The notes: generated by a model not told the origin, from the letters alone. Shown: positions 39,008-52,461, counted from the stretch's first letter. The stretch: 64,000 nt of DNA from Agroathelia rolfsii (GCA_018343915.1 JABRWF010000006.1:1860001-1924000), one strand, 5' to 3'. Made by a program: numbers and translations.

Positions 39008-41319
39008 ATGCCCTCGTCGTCCTCTGCGTCGTCGAGGCTCTATGTCTCCACACTCATAACAGGCATGATCCTCACCGTTCGTCGTCCTTGTCTATTGCTT
39101 TCCCCCCTGCCAGTGCACTCACCTATCCATTCACAGGGCGCATGCAACTCTCTCTGGAGTAAATACCAGGTATGGAAGAGCAAGCTATTCTGTTTCACAG
39201 CACGCGCCTCATGCCATTTTACCCAGGACATGCAATGCGTCGAGAATTGTGACGACCCTAATCCCAAGAACCATGTACTGTACGAACAGCCCGGTACGCA
39301 TGAGCCGAGGATGCTGGCCTTATTATTGCTTGACTAATAGTTCGTACGCATGCGCGACGCAGTGCTTCAAACATTTCAGATGTTCCGTGAGTTCTCTTTC
39401 CTCTCCTTTCATATCACACCGTTAACACTCATCGCTTCATTCCACAGTCGGCGAGATGTTATGTGCGTGCATACTAGAATCAACTTCTTATTAGCTCATT
39501 TAAACCATCGTTCTACCCAGGCTTCTTGCCTGTGATCTACACGTGGCTCGCCAGCAAGCGTCAATCAACCGCGCCTCTCCGTCTGACGGATGATGATGAC
39601 AATGATGGCGACAGCGCAGCAGACAAACAGGACCAGCCTCGCGGCCTCCACGGCTGGTCCATTCTGCTGATGTGGCTTCCGGCTGTCTGCGATCTTACGG
39701 GCACAACGGTCTGATTGTTCTCCGGCTGCAATCTATGGCAGACTGCTGATTTGCCTGTTTCAGCTCATGATGGTTGGTCTCCTATATACGCCGGTTTCGA
39801 TCTACCAGATGACGCGTGGTGCACTTGTTCTTTTTGTCGGCGCGTTCTCCGTCGTGTTTCTGCGACGAAGATTATGGCTCTACCAGTTGAGTTATAGCTT
39901 CCTACTCGTTTCTTCATCTCCGCATGGCTGCTTCTAGATCATGTTTGTTCATCCGCTGTTCTATTCTCCATAGATGGATCGCGCTTGTGACGGTTATGGC
40001 CGGCGTCACGCTCGTTGGTTTCAGCGGTTCGCTCGTGAAGGAAACTCTCAAGGATGACCAAGAGGCCGGCTTCGTGGCGGGCACGCTTTCTGCCCTCGGA
40101 TCACGCGCGGCGGCCGTGTTGACAGCTTCGGAAGCAGACGAAAAGCCGGAGGCGACTAACGTTGTTTTGGGTAATCTTGATTTTCCCCATCCAATTCAAT
40201 CGACGGGCTTCTAGCCTTGTTGACAGATGCTTCTTTTTTGTGATCTTCTCTCTTGGCTAATTACTTCCTTACTCTCCAGGCGTCTTCTTCATTCTTTTTG
40301 CTCAGGTCTTGTGAGTCTTCCTTTCTCTTCATCGCCGTCTCCAAGATGCATAGGCGCTCATCGATGCGCTCATCTCCATATCACATTTCGATCTGGGTTT
40401 CTGGTTTCTATTCTCAGCACCGCTGCCCAATTCGTCATTGAAGAGAAGATCATGGGCAAATATGCTGTCCCACCGCTCATCGCCGTCGGTCTTGAAGGCA
40501 AGTGCGATGAATGCGCTTCCCGGTCATCCACGACAAGCCCTTCCTAATACATGCAACACCCCTTCTCTTCTTTTTTCATCCAGGCTTCTTCGGTTTCATT
40601 ACCATCCTCATCCTCACGCCCATCCTCACGATTCCCTCCGTGGCTTCGAAAAGCACCTTCTTCGATATCAGGCGCGGCTGGAACCAAACCATCTACACCC
40701 CTTCCGTACTCTGGTCCGGTGTTGTTGTCGCTCTTAGCATTGCCTTCTTCAACTTCTTCGGCCTTTCCGTTACGCGCCACGTGAGTGCTACAGCGCGCAG
40801 TCTAACCGATACATGCCGTACGCTCGCTATCTGGGTCGTGTCGCTTGCGCTCGGCTGGGAATTTTTGGTCTGGCCGATCTCGGTATTGCAGGTTGCTGGC
40901 TTCTCACTACTTGTGTATGTTTTTTTTTTTCTTCTTTCTTTTAATATCTCATGCTGCGGATAACATGTGCTGACGTATGAACTTCTTCTTATCGCTTATG
41001 TCTTGACGTTTGCTCGTGCAGTTATGGCACTGTCAGTCCATCGCATTTATGCCTTATCACTTTGACTTCATCTCATTTTATTTTCTATTGATCTATTTAG
41101 TTCTGGTTCAACGATCTTGTCAAAGCGCCACCGTGCATCCCTCACCCTGCCTCGTACGTCGAAGTAGCTGAGCCAGGCGCAGATGAGGAAGAAGCCCGCG
41201 GCCTGCTGAACGAGCAGCTCGATGACACGGCGACGCTCCCTGCCGACCTTGGCCAGAGCGGATTCAATGTTGTCCCCTCTGGAAGCAAAGCCCGTGTAAC
41301 TACTGCTGATGAGCACTAA
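39008..41319 (+). CDS. SLC35F6-like membrane transporter (EamA/drug-metabolite superfamily)
   Basis: Thirteen exons (39008-39076, 39137-39169, 39227-39293, 39363-39386, 39448-39462, 39521-39708, 39764-39885, 39974-40170, 40281-40311, 40418-40497, 40584-40914, 41022-41031, 41101-41319) give 461 aa. The family is clear: GACNSLWSKYQ, MFLGEMLCFLPV, WLPAVCDLTGTTLMMVGL, SIYQMTRGALVLFVGAFSV, QFVIEEKIMGKY, VGLEGFFGFI, FFNFFGLSVTRHVSATARS and SLALGWE match human SLC35F6, a ten-helix lysosomal or mitochondrial protein of unsettled substrate. The C-terminal tail is soluble and acidic. Exons of 24, 15 and 10 nt are needed to keep the frame, and the intron after 40497 begins GCAAGT (GC-AG type). Confidence 0.92.
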
Positions 41320-44220
41320 TTCATTGGCTTGATCATGTGCGGGTAAGTGTGGATGATTTGAGGGTGTTGTTATACCAAGATATCGATATCTTATATACAC
41401 ATCATTAGGCCCGCATGCGGCCTTTGCCGGCTATTGTTTTCTCTTTTGGCCCGCCTTGTTCTCCGCATCCATCTCCTTCTATTGGCATCTCAGGATCAAA
41501 GGCAGACAGGTTGTTCACCGTATCTCTTCTTCTTCAAGGGCCATTTTTTGCGTATGTTTGTTTTTTTTGTGTCCCCAGTTCTGTACCGCGTGCACATCGT
41601 CCTATGTGCATTTATTCTCCATTTGGACGACATTAACCACATGCAGTATACACACATACACCCGATATACATACACAACAACGGCATCTACATCTATCTC
41701 TCTTCTTCCCTGGCTTACTACCCCATTTTCTAGCTATGGCATCTGTACATAAACTATATAGCAGCAGCATATATTCGCAATAGTATCCAATTTTGGGTAT
41801 CCGAGCTTATGAATGTATTGTGTATCACCGATGAGCATGCCTGCCATTTTGTCCATTCAGCACGGAATCTCCCGCTATAGCGCGCACAGTCATGTGAAGG
41901 CACTAAGCAAACTTATTCGGACGTGTACAGGGGTGGAGCTGTACGAGTGTCGTTTCGAAAGATGTATCAAGGCTATTTACGTGCAGTTGACTATACGTAA
42001 CGTAAGGGTCTTAATGACCATTGAATCGTAGTAGCGAGCCACAGCGCTAAATATGTTAGATCCTTACCCTCTCCCTTCAAATTTCCGCGTAGCGGTCGGT
42101 CGCCGGTCATTAGTTAATCGGTAGTAGTATATCAGCCGTGGCGTGCTGCCAATGTGTCAATATGGCGGCGGATTCAGAGGGCCGCTGGTGTCCTAATACA
42201 GACAGACTACGACCATTTGAGTTATCGTCTTATATAGTGAATCATTGGAGAGAAGCTCATACGTATGTGTGGTGTGTCACACGAGTGTGTCCATGATTTT
42301 TTTCTTCATCTAAAGCAACTTGGCGTCCGTACTACTACATGTAAATGGTTGGTCCACATAGTTCGGTGCGCATCAGGTGATGTATTTAGTCGGAGCATTG
42401 TAGCGTTGTCCTTTATGATGTTGTCGCACCGAATGTTCATATAACGCAAGATGGCCAGGCTGTGCAGTGCATTATATAGACTCAATCTGAGGCTGTTCTG
42501 CCTCGTCATCCTGTCAACTTATTTTCATTGATTCTTTTTTTTTTTTTTACCGTTTGTTTTTAACTTCTAGTGGAACCACTAAGTACTAAAACCAATTCAT
42601 TTCCTATTGTAGCCTCAAGTCTCTTGACAACAATAGGTAGGTGAATATTCATTGGCATAGATACGATCGAGACCTGAACTTTTTTACATGCCTTGGCTTT
42701 AGATTGCGATGGGACTTCTGAATTAAGTTTCTTGGACACGTTGAATGGCTTCGGAGGCCTCAAGTCGATCATTATTATCCTTCCGAGTCTCGGCCCCCGA
42801 GGTGCTTCTTTATCTCTAACCAGCGTTTCCTTCTTTCCCTGCCCATTATTTGTTCCATGTGTTCTACTAAAGCTGAACGGGATGGATCATAGCGTACGGG
42901 CCAGGCGGCCCGGTGCTGGTTAAAAGGAAATTAGATAGAAACGGATGGGTGTTGAGAAGAAGCTAAAAATGAAATGTAGCGCGTGCATGTCGTCAGAGCG
43001 AGCAGCAGCATGCATGCACAACAAGTATGGTGGCCAATAAAAGAAAAGAAAATCCCAAAAACGACTGGCGGCGTATGTTGGTGAATCATCAGCGCGCACG
43101 CATGCAAACGCATACTTGCTTTCTTATCAAGGTTAAAAACAACAACAGAACAATGAGGGGATCATCTACACAACACAACCCTCATTTGACCATTGGCCCA
43201 TTAGGAAGATAGGGATGATGTTGAGAAAGGAAGCTTACTATCCTGCTGTGCGGACCGACGGAATGATGTTGGTAAATTGTCATTATCCATATCGTCATGA
43301 GCGGGCTGGGGAATGGAAGTTCTTTTTTGACGTTGGGGGATTTACCCCGTTGTCTATCGGGCTTAGCCAGGTCTTTCCAAATATGGCAGCGAGCTCGTGA
43401 TGTTATCTGGAGAAATTGGTTGATTTAGTTGCATAGCAGCCCACGTCTGGCTTTATGCTTGTGGCAAGCTTCTTCTTCTTTTCTTCTTTTTTTTTTTCTT
43501 CCTTCCTCTCCAGCCTTTCTCGGGTTTTTGATTTTTTAACATGTGGTTTACTTGACGATCGCAGCATGTCAATTGCATCCGCAGTGACTCAAACGCGCGC
43601 AGCTACTAGTGTTGGGGAAATAAAAAAGACATGACACATACACTTGAATATTTAAATTAGTCGGCTGTCATAAATTGTATCATTTGAGCTGTTGCATCAT
43701 CACAAAGATCAGAAAACACGGATCATTTGTCTCCCATTTGCTACAATTTCGGATCTCTTTTTCTCTCTCGCTCTGGGTGCACTCCCATTATTATTCTCGA
43801 TTTCCGGTGCTGCGCGTCGCCTGTGGATTGTGCAGATGCTTATCGGGTCCGTGCTTTGTTTATTTCCATTTTGCTTTGGAAAAGCAACTTGGATGTCGCC
43901 ATTGCCACCGTTTTTGTTGACAACGACGTTGACATATTCGAGTTGCCGTTGTGTAGCATGTGTGATAATGATACGGCACGCCGTGATACGGAGGTTTGCT
44001 ACTCATGCGAATCTCGGGAACTGCGGCCATGCATGAGTATCTCGTTCGTAGTGACAGCTACCTGTCGATCCACAATCATCTTTACGGGGTACATATAGAA
44101 TATGAGTTGTCATCAAAACCCTTTGTCACACCGACACAGATGCGCATGAATACACGCATATATCAAAATATGCTGCAGCTTTCTTACTGATGATGATGAT
44201 GGTCTAGATGGTTACACTAT
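41320..44220. other. Gene-poor region; only a doubtful open frame
   Basis: About 2.9 kb. The best candidate is an open frame on the complement, about 42893-42560, of 110 codons without an obvious start. It has a Lys-rich middle (KAKACKKVQVSIVSMPMNIH) and may be an exon remnant. Frames at 43675-44098 are in all three phases of the same CT-rich DNA and not convincing. No RNA gene or terminal repeat was found. Confidence 0.4.
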
Positions 44221-44680
44221 TCACCCTTCGGTGCTATCCAGTTTAGTATATTTCAAGATACCGGCACGAAGGGGAAAAAATATCCGTCGTTCGTGTTTTA
44301 ACCACTGGTACGCATCATCTACCGGAACTTGAATGGCGGTGCTACATGTGGTCACTAGACAATCCTCCGTCCCATTCGCTATTGCAATATTCGGCAACAA
44401 CTCAACGCATCCAGCGCTCAACACCGCAGGCTGTATGTGTCTGATTCGTTGTGTGCATGATATAAGCTACTATGTTTAGCACATTCTCCTGCGGAGTCGA
44501 AGATTCAGTTCCACTTCTTCTTTTCTCGTTCTGCTTCTTCCTTTTACAGTCTTCCAGATGTAAGGCGGTGGAATCTTGCCGCTGTGACTGCGGCCTTGAC
44601 GTCTTGACGCTCATGTACTCCGAGTCGGGATCATGCCAGTGATCGGGCTGGTGCGTGTACACAGCACCACAGGCTTCCAT
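44221..44680 (-). CDS. Doubtful small gene (two-exon model)
   Basis: On the complement, an open frame from an ATG at 44680 (MEACGAVYTHQPDHWHDPDS) can be spliced with GTGCTA as donor and ACATACAG as acceptor. This joins a second frame (PAVLSAGCVELLPNIAIANG) that ends at a stop at 44221, giving about 137 residues. Phases agree. No family is recognised, the donor is weak, and codon use is unremarkable, so this may be chance. Confidence 0.25.
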
Positions 44681-45860
44681 CTAGATTGTTTGTAGCTGTT
44701 TCCCTTCTCTCTCTCTCAGAGTTTGAAGTTTTGCAGGCTGGCGACACGACCAATGCACGATGCTGTACTCGTGTCCAAAGGATTATATATCACAACAATT
44801 TGCGAGCGTATCATCGCCATCACCCGACAAAGCACCGATATTGTGCTAGTGTTACGAGTCCGGGACTGAGAAATAATAGAAAATCAGAATCAAAGATTCA
44901 GTTCGGGAGATGGAATCAGTATGATTCTCGATGATGACTACGAGCGTTTAGCTTAGGCGATGCGGACTATCCAGCACCCAGAACGTCAAGTCTATAAATG
45001 GGTTGCAACTTTGGAGAATTAATGTCGAAGAGTCATGTAATAGATGTAATAATAACAACACCCCACATGAGTAAAGAGTCGTTTGTAAACTAAGGTAGTC
45101 ATAAGACGTTACACTCAGGCCAGATGTTGCCATGATTGCCAAATGTAGGCGCATATATTGGGCAAAAGTACTGAACGACGTCATAATAGCACACCAGTTG
45201 TATATAGTGTAATACGGTTTAAACCTTCAGCTTAAGCCCTTATGTTGTTTCAATGGTTCGATAGTCTAGGAAACCAAATGAAATCTTTGGGTACAATATA
45301 ATATGGAATAGAAATTCTTGCTAAACTGGCCCCATTACCATGTGTTGCGGCGTTACACATCAGCGTGTATCATGGTGGCGTAAATTTTATTGTTGCCTGC
45401 CATTGGTGTTAGTTTCTGCTATTCTGGCAGATGCGGAGTCTATCTGACTGTAAATCTATGCCGTATATATTCTGATCTAGACAACTTGGAGTATGAATAG
45501 CATGAATAAGACAGGGAGGATATTGTCTATGGTATCAATATATGTAATCAAATAATCATAATGTGTTATCAAGGAGACGAATGGGAAGCCGATATCGGAG
45601 AGTATCGAAGTCTTGGATAAGCTAGCCCGGGTAAACTGCGCGTAAAGGCGGTCATCGCATACTAGTCGTCGATACAGAAAGACAGAAATATTGCGACATG
45701 TTAAAGGGCTTGGGAACCCACACGACGCCGAGCTCCACCAGGCGTGTGCGAAGTAATTTTCCTTCACTATTCAGAGACGTCCATATGTGGTTTGTGGATG
45801 AAGAGAGGGAAAGAAGTGCATGGTGTAAGATGTTTGTGCGGATCACGTGTGTCGGCGTCA
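44681..45860. other. Intergenic, no gene seen
   Basis: About 1.2 kb before the end of the exportin gene. Only short overlapping frames are present; nothing resembling a promoter element or RNA gene stands out. Confidence 0.45.
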
Positions 45861-48800
45861 TTAGCTCTCAGACTGGACGGGCTTCTCTCCGTGGTGTCCG
45901 GTCTTGGCAATGGAGGCGCTGTCGTCAGTGGCGGTGGGAGCAGCTACCAGAGTGATCTCGTGCGAGTCGACGAGGAATTCTCGGAACGTGGCTTCGAATT
46001 GCTTGGGATCGTTCCGGTGAGCCTGCAGGTCCTGCAGCAATCGCTCCACTCGTGTTCTATCAAAAGAAAAAGGAAAGATGAATATGACATTTCTCTTCAT
46101 AGCTATTTATTCATGACGAGAAAGACGACGACGATAGCTCGTGTGTACTTCATCACGAGCAACCAGAGGAATGGAACATACCGTTGCATAAAAGGCATGA
46201 CGCTCATAATCATAGCGACAGAATATCGTTGCAGATACTCCACGTTCGTTGTTGTTTCTTTCTGCCTGCTAGTGCCGGGGAAGAGTCGACCAGGAAGGGC
46301 ATTCACAGCCTGGAATGAACGTGCTAGTAACGAGATCTGAAGTGTGAATGTACTGCTGAAGTCCTCATCACATAGGACGGAAAGTGTGTCTGAAATATAG
46401 ATGTCAAAATACATCTCCCAGAATTTAGCTATGAACTCCCGGCTCTGACTCGAAATATGGTCAAGGAGTTCTAAAGCCACTGGTTAATGAATATAGATAG
46501 AGAAGAGACACAGGGACAAGTAATTGTTGGATTTAGTATAGGTTTATGTTTATATCATAGTAACTTACAATTAAAACTGTGTTCAGTGACCTCTCGCATG
46601 GGCGTCTTCATCCCCCAAGATATCGTCCTCATAAGGAGCCGAAATTGATCCTGAGCCAAATGTACCAATGCTGAAGAAGGGGGGTTACATATCAAGGGTG
46701 AAAGCCGACGCGGTCAAGGGAGACATACATTTATTGCAGAACAGATTAATCACTCGCAAGATATCATATAGCCAGATACGATGCTCTGGATAGGAGCTTG
46801 TATTTTCGCAAATCATGTTCACTGTTGGAACAATGAAGGACATGAATATCTCTGGCACGTGCGAAGAGAATGCCTCCTGTAACAAGAATGCCTAAGCTTG
46901 GCGCAATGCACATGAATACCATGAAGCTTACTTTTAGTCTGGCCGACACAGCACCCAGTGCGCGAAGCACATTCGCCTCTCTGAAGCTCGGGGTACTTCC
47001 AGCATAATCAAGCGACAGCGTATTGAGAAGTGGAGGCAAGAAGATTGTGTTCAACGATGCAACATCGTCGCACTCGATAAACATTACTTCAATCAACTTC
47101 AGAATCTCCACTTTTACACCCCGCAGGCGCAACATACGTCTCATCCTTTCCTCCGTCGGCTCAGGTCCTTGGCGTGCCGTGGCTTTCATTGCTTCTGATG
47201 CGGATTTGTAGAGACCTAGCATATCAAGATAGATGCGGCCAACTTGTGGCAGGAACGTATTTCCAAATACTCTACATACGGCCGCGTTCAGGCGAAAACA
47301 GCGGGCAATCGCAGTGATAACCTCGTTTGTCTGGAATAAGTTTTCCGCTCTTCTAGCCTGGGTCATGAGGGTATCCCACTGGATTGTAGAATTGTTATTT
47401 AGAAATAAGATAATGAGATTTTGTACAGCTCAATAACTTACGGTGCTGTTTGGACCGGTCATGAGCCTCTCAAGATCTTTTTGTAGCTCTATGTGGTTTT
47501 GCCGGGCTATAATTAATCTACCAAGCGCCTCATAAACAAGTTCCGTCTTCGTGATACATCCATCAATTAATTTTGATCTATACGCAAGGGTAAGGAAGAC
47601 CAACCTGGGACGTTGACATTTTCTCGAAATTTATTTCAAACTGCGTGTACAAGATTTGCAAGATAATAGGCTGTTTGACCACGGGTAAGGACGAGGTACA
47701 TGCAGTATGGCAGTTGCGTGAAATCTTCAAAAAAGTATCACAGGCCAAGTCGCGGACGCCTATCAGAAAGGGAAAGGGGATTCACAGTATAGGTCAACTT
47801 GAAATGGGAAGAGTCAGCATGAAACTTACTAGAATCAGCCGAGCGCATGAACTCGAGACATTTCAGCACAACATTTTGGAGAAATTCAGTGTGAGCGTTG
47901 AGAAAACGTGGATATTGTCCGACAATATAGAGAATACAAGTGGCGACAACGACGCTCCGACGAGTGCCTTTCTTAGCTTGAAACAAAGCCAACAGGTCCT
48001 TTAGAACATTGAATACCAGGTGCGTCTCGATCTCTTGATCTGGGGGTTGAGTTACTAAAAAAAACGAAGATACAGAGCCTTAACGAACAAGGACCCACTC
48101 ATCGCCCCAGCAATTGCTCCAATAGCCCAACAAATCGACCGGCAATTGTTTGAGCTAAATTCACTTCCATCGACTTGTTTGGCAATTTTCTCCAGTAAAA
48201 TATCTTCCATGTCGTCCACATCAAGTTGCGTTAATATTATCAATAACTCCCTCAAGTTCTTGTATAGTATAGCACCATCGCCTTCCTGAATGGTATCACG
48301 TATAAGTTCATCATTCTCGTTATACATGGTCACAGTCTGCCAATCTAGAGTCAGCATCAAGGGGGGAAAAAGTGAAATATAATGTAGCAGCTGACCTCTT
48401 CCGGCATTACCATTCGTTCGGCCAGGAGTACACGCAAATTTGTGAGGATGACTGCGTACATTGCGTTGCGGGTTGTGTTAGCAGGACTTCCTTCTACTGG
48501 CCGTGTTTCTTGCCTACTACCGCTCATACTCAGGCCAGGAATCAATCCGTCGGAGCCGAGAGGCGCATTCAATATTTCTCGGTAAAGCCCTCTACCCAGT
48601 CTTAGCCAATAATTGATACACAATTTGAAGATATCCTGCTCCGGAATAGCCGTAAACTTGAGGAGCCACGCGTGCGCGTGCTCTAGCCAGTAGAGATCAT
48701 CAGACGTCTCGAGATGTGTACCATGCAATGTAAGGTAATTGACCAAGAGTCGTGCGCAGTTGGCAGCGTACATTTGACTGTCGAGACGCTTCGCATTGAC

Positions 48801-50148
48801 ATAATGCTAGTGCGATAATTGTGAATATCCATAAATCATAATATTGAACCCAGATTACCTGAGCAAGATTGATATCAGGCGACAGAGTACGATCCAAGGA
48901 GGACAAAAATAGTTGGACAAGATGAGTTAGCTTGGCCTCATGCTCATGAACGCCGGGCTCCAAGTATACGATTTCTGCAAGACACGCGGCTGTGAGTGTC
49001 CTAAATGTACGCACTTCGAGGAACTTCATTATTTTCTAGTTAGGTAAACTCTCTGTGGCATGAAATACTAAAGTCATAACATACCCGCTGAAGTAATACG
49101 TCAATTAAGCTAGATTCAAAAATATAATCTGACAAACAGCTATTGTGAGATGGCCTTTCGGACTATTAACATACTCACTAATTGGAATCCAGCTAAGGAG
49201 TGTATACAGCGTCTCAAGCGTTCGTAACCCCAAGCTTTCCTCCTGTGATTTCTCCAAAACATGAATAATCAATTCGAACACTTCAGGAAGATCTGCTATG
49301 AGTTGCTCCTTCATTTTATTGACCCTTGCAGCGGAGATGCGCCCCGAAGAAAAGTCGAAGATGTCTTGGGATAGTATACGCAGGAATACCATGGCATTCT
49401 CACACATGCTAGACTTAGTGCGCGCATAGGAAAGCAGCTCCGGGATGAGATTCGGCCAATTGTGCGGCCAATCCTTTTTTACAATCTAGTGCGATATCCA
49501 TGTCAGTAGAAATCTTGACCTACAGATCATTTATGTGAACACACTTCGGCGAGAGTAGTGTTGATTTTATTAGCCAGGAAGTTCTCTTCCCGAAGTTTGA
49601 CATGGTCAGAAGCGGCCTGCTTCATAGCTTTGATCAAAAAGCTACGAATACCTGAGCAATTTAAAATCTAGCATGACGTGTATAAAGACAAAATAAAATG
49701 ACAATACCTCTTCTTTGTCCATCTGGCATAGTTTTCCATCGAGTGGCAATCAAGATAGTGAGGACTTGCATGGCAATGAACTATATTCGTTCTAAGAAAG
49801 GAAGTATTTTCTGTCTCCCAAGCACATGTCGCACCTTTGACTCAGGAATTGAAGACTTTTCGAATATATCGGGCACTCTTAACCATGCATCGACATGATC
49901 TTGAAATAACGAAAGAAGTTGTTGCGCCTCTTGTTGCTGCTCGAGATATTAAATAATGCAAAGTCTGAAAATATAGGCGAGCATGCCTTGTACCCAGTCT
50001 CATTGAAGACGGCTCCGACTGTTTCGTCGAATAGATTCACATCGAAGTTGGTGGCGTTGAAATCAAGTAGCGGATGGACCGGTGGCTGCGATGGCTCCTG
50101 ACCCAGAGCCGCCTCATGAACTACGCCAGCTGCCAGTGGTTGATTCAT
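45861..50148 (-). CDS. CRM1: Divergent exportin-1 (CRM1/XPO1)
   Basis: HEAT-repeat nuclear export receptor of the CRM1 family, which binds RanGTP and leucine-rich export signals. Seventeen exons on the complement, first 50148-49987 and last 46056-45861, give 1099 aa. Seen in order: NFDVNLFDETVGAVF, FQDHVDAWLRVPDIF, ATRWKTMP, DWPHNWPNLIPELL, FDFSSGR, LLSWIPINYIFESSLID, NCRSICWAIGAIAGAMS, YIVGQYPRFLNAH, RDLACDTFLKIS, VGRIYLDMLGLY and LPPLLNTL. It is clearly CRM1 but looks more diverged than CRM1 usually is. The strongly conserved loop KKRGKDNKA reads AKKGTRRSV, and Phe566 stands where human Cys528 is. Intron 1 must use a GC donor. It could be a second, divergent copy. It lies 232 bp downstream of SHQ1 on the same strand. 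Confidence 0.88.
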
Positions 50149-50380
50149 GCGAGATCCTCTGGTATATTCGTCTAGCTGTAACAAGGAGGCAAGGACATGC
50201 GTGTGGCGGAAAACGGCATTGAATCCAACAAAGCAGACGTAAAGGAGTATTGGTATCTGGCCCCTCTGGGCCGAACTCAGACATTCACCATCAATCACAG
50301 CACAATCAATCGCCAAACGCGTCGGACAATAGGGCCAGCGGAAGCAATCACGGTCATGTGATTTTAATTAACCTATCTAT

Positions 50381-52054
50381 CTATTCATCATCGCTGTCCT
50401 CTTCGCGACTATCATTAGAGTCCGTTGCAAGCGCAGCCTCTTCCAGATTCTCGAGATCCCAGTCAATATCATTCTTTGCGATCGTTGAACTGGAAACTGC
50501 AGTAGATAAAGATTGAAGCAAATCGTCGCTATAAACAGGTATATCTATGAATAAGGCAGCAAGTAATAAAGAACAAAAATCTTACGTCGCATTGGCCTGA
50601 ATCCAGGTGCAAAAGTCGTCGACCCATATTTTACTATAGACATAGTATACCTCATGATGATCCAGAATATCCTTCATACCTAGTAGACAACGTGCAACTA
50701 GTCGCTTTCCTTGACCTAGGATTTGCGCAACATCTCGTCGGCAGCGTTCCGCTAGAGCCCATGATCGGTATAATGGGAAGCTGAGTGATCGCCGATAACA
50801 GGTGGCAAGCGTTGCGTTAATTTCTGCAGTTGTGAATGTCAAAACCAATGAAGAGTATTTGTTTAGCTCATGGTAAGGTGCTGGGTCCAGTGCACTGAAG
50901 GCAGGTGTCAGAGAGCATAGGGTCCATGCACTCTCTGGTGTAGAATCACACTGTGTTGTCCGTGTTTCGTAAGCATAAGAGAAAAGGAGGGTGATTAATG
51001 TGAGGTATAAATCGTGCGTTTGCGTAGGCGTTGCCAGATCTGAAGACTGATTAGTGACGGACCAACTGCGACAAAGAAACTACCAACATTCTTTGCGGGG
51101 CAATCCTAACATTGTTTCTTTTTCTTTTTCCGTATATGAAAACTCTCCAGCATTCTCTAAATAAGGTAATTTCCAATTTATGAGCTCTCGTATCATTTCA
51201 TCATCTGCATAATCCGCCCTTGATAAACACGATTAATGCCCAGTCATTCAGTAAACCTGGAACGAACACGCATACATATAGTATTCTTCATCCCATTTGG
51301 CCTCCTCGTGCTTGAGTCTCAGCTGCCTTCGACATTCTGAAGATGAGGTCTCAGTGTCGGCACCGAGTTCATTAATTTCATTTTCGGTATGCGTGACGTG
51401 AGTGAAGTATCCAGAATATGCGTCTAAGAAACCGTAGAATTTGTGGACTGCAGTATTGAAAGATGATGGAGGTCCCGGGACCTCTTGCTTGATTTGCCAA
51501 TCGTTTTCGGCCGCTGAGGCAAATCGTTTCAACCTCCAATAAATTTAGTTGATCTAAGACACATGCTCACCTTCCAGTATGTCTGAATCATCCAGGCCTA
51601 AGTTTTCAACACCATCTGTTATCGTATTTGTCTCATCTTGTATGCTATGGTCTTCTTGCTCAATAACTTCGATGGTTGGTGCAACTTCTGTCTTTCTAGG
51701 GGCAAGGAGTTTGGCCAACAAATCCAGATCTTTGAACTCTTGTCCTGGCACTTCCTTCGTGAGCGTGACTGTCAAGTAGCCTGATTTGCCGTCATATTTT
51801 GCTGATGATTCGTCATCTTCGAGTAGCTTGTGAGAGAAGTTGAGCCGGAGGTAATATGGATTGACATGGAGCGTAAATAATGTTTCGTCGACATTGATTT
51901 CGACCTCGGCAGCCTACTAATTTTTTTTCCGCGTTGAAAGAAGGTCGGAAAACGCACAGATGGATAGTTGCGGACGTACACGAATGGCAGGACAGTAAAC
52001 AGATATTATGGCCGATTTCTCGTTTTGACTACAGCTGAAGCGTGGTGTAATCAT
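50381..52054 (-). CDS. SHQ1: H/ACA ribonucleoprotein assembly factor Shq1
   Basis: Chaperone that holds the pseudouridine synthase Cbf5/dyskerin before H/ACA snoRNP and telomerase RNP assembly. Exons on the complement 52054-51980, 51913-51571, 51513-51270, 51218-51088, 51039-50586 and 50528-50381 give 464 aa. The N-terminal CS domain begins MITPRFSCSQNEKSAIIS and contains INVDETLFTLHVNPYYLRL. The Shq1 domain shows KFYGFLDAYSGYF, DYADDEMIRELI, YAYETRTT, ESAWTLCSL, CYRRSLSFPLYRSW, IWVDDFCTWIQ. The tail is acidic (REEDSDDE). The third exon starts at the CCTCAG acceptor; the nearer GGAG acceptor would break the frame. Confidence 0.92.
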
Positions 52055-52461
52055 TTTGAGGGACAAGTTGCAAGTGGTGGACGAGCTCAAAACAGACGGA
52101 ACGATCCCGGAGATCATGTGTCTGACGCCGTGTTACACATCTATTAGGTGACTTTCTGTAGGATCCCATTATATTCTATCCGGTTGTGGAGCTTAAATAT
52201 CATCATGGGATAAAACTGAGTGGCTTTTCGTAGCCCATGGGTCTCTATCATGGGCTCGGCATCGCAGCATCTGAGGAATAGTGGCACATCCTCGCGATAG
52301 AGACACCCCCTCCCCCTTTCTGTTCGAGGCCTGGATAGAGAACTGGATAGAACTTTATTGAGGTCAATGCCGATCCGGCAAAGTGCGGCATTACGGCGAT
52401 CTGGCAGGTCTGAGCGAGTAGAATAGAATACGTAGAGCGGAATCAGTCATTTAGGACCCCT

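Noticed and set aside
43675..44098. Overlapping + strand frames of 80-120 codons
   Set aside because: Open in all three phases of the same pyrimidine-rich DNA, with no start, splice or family support.
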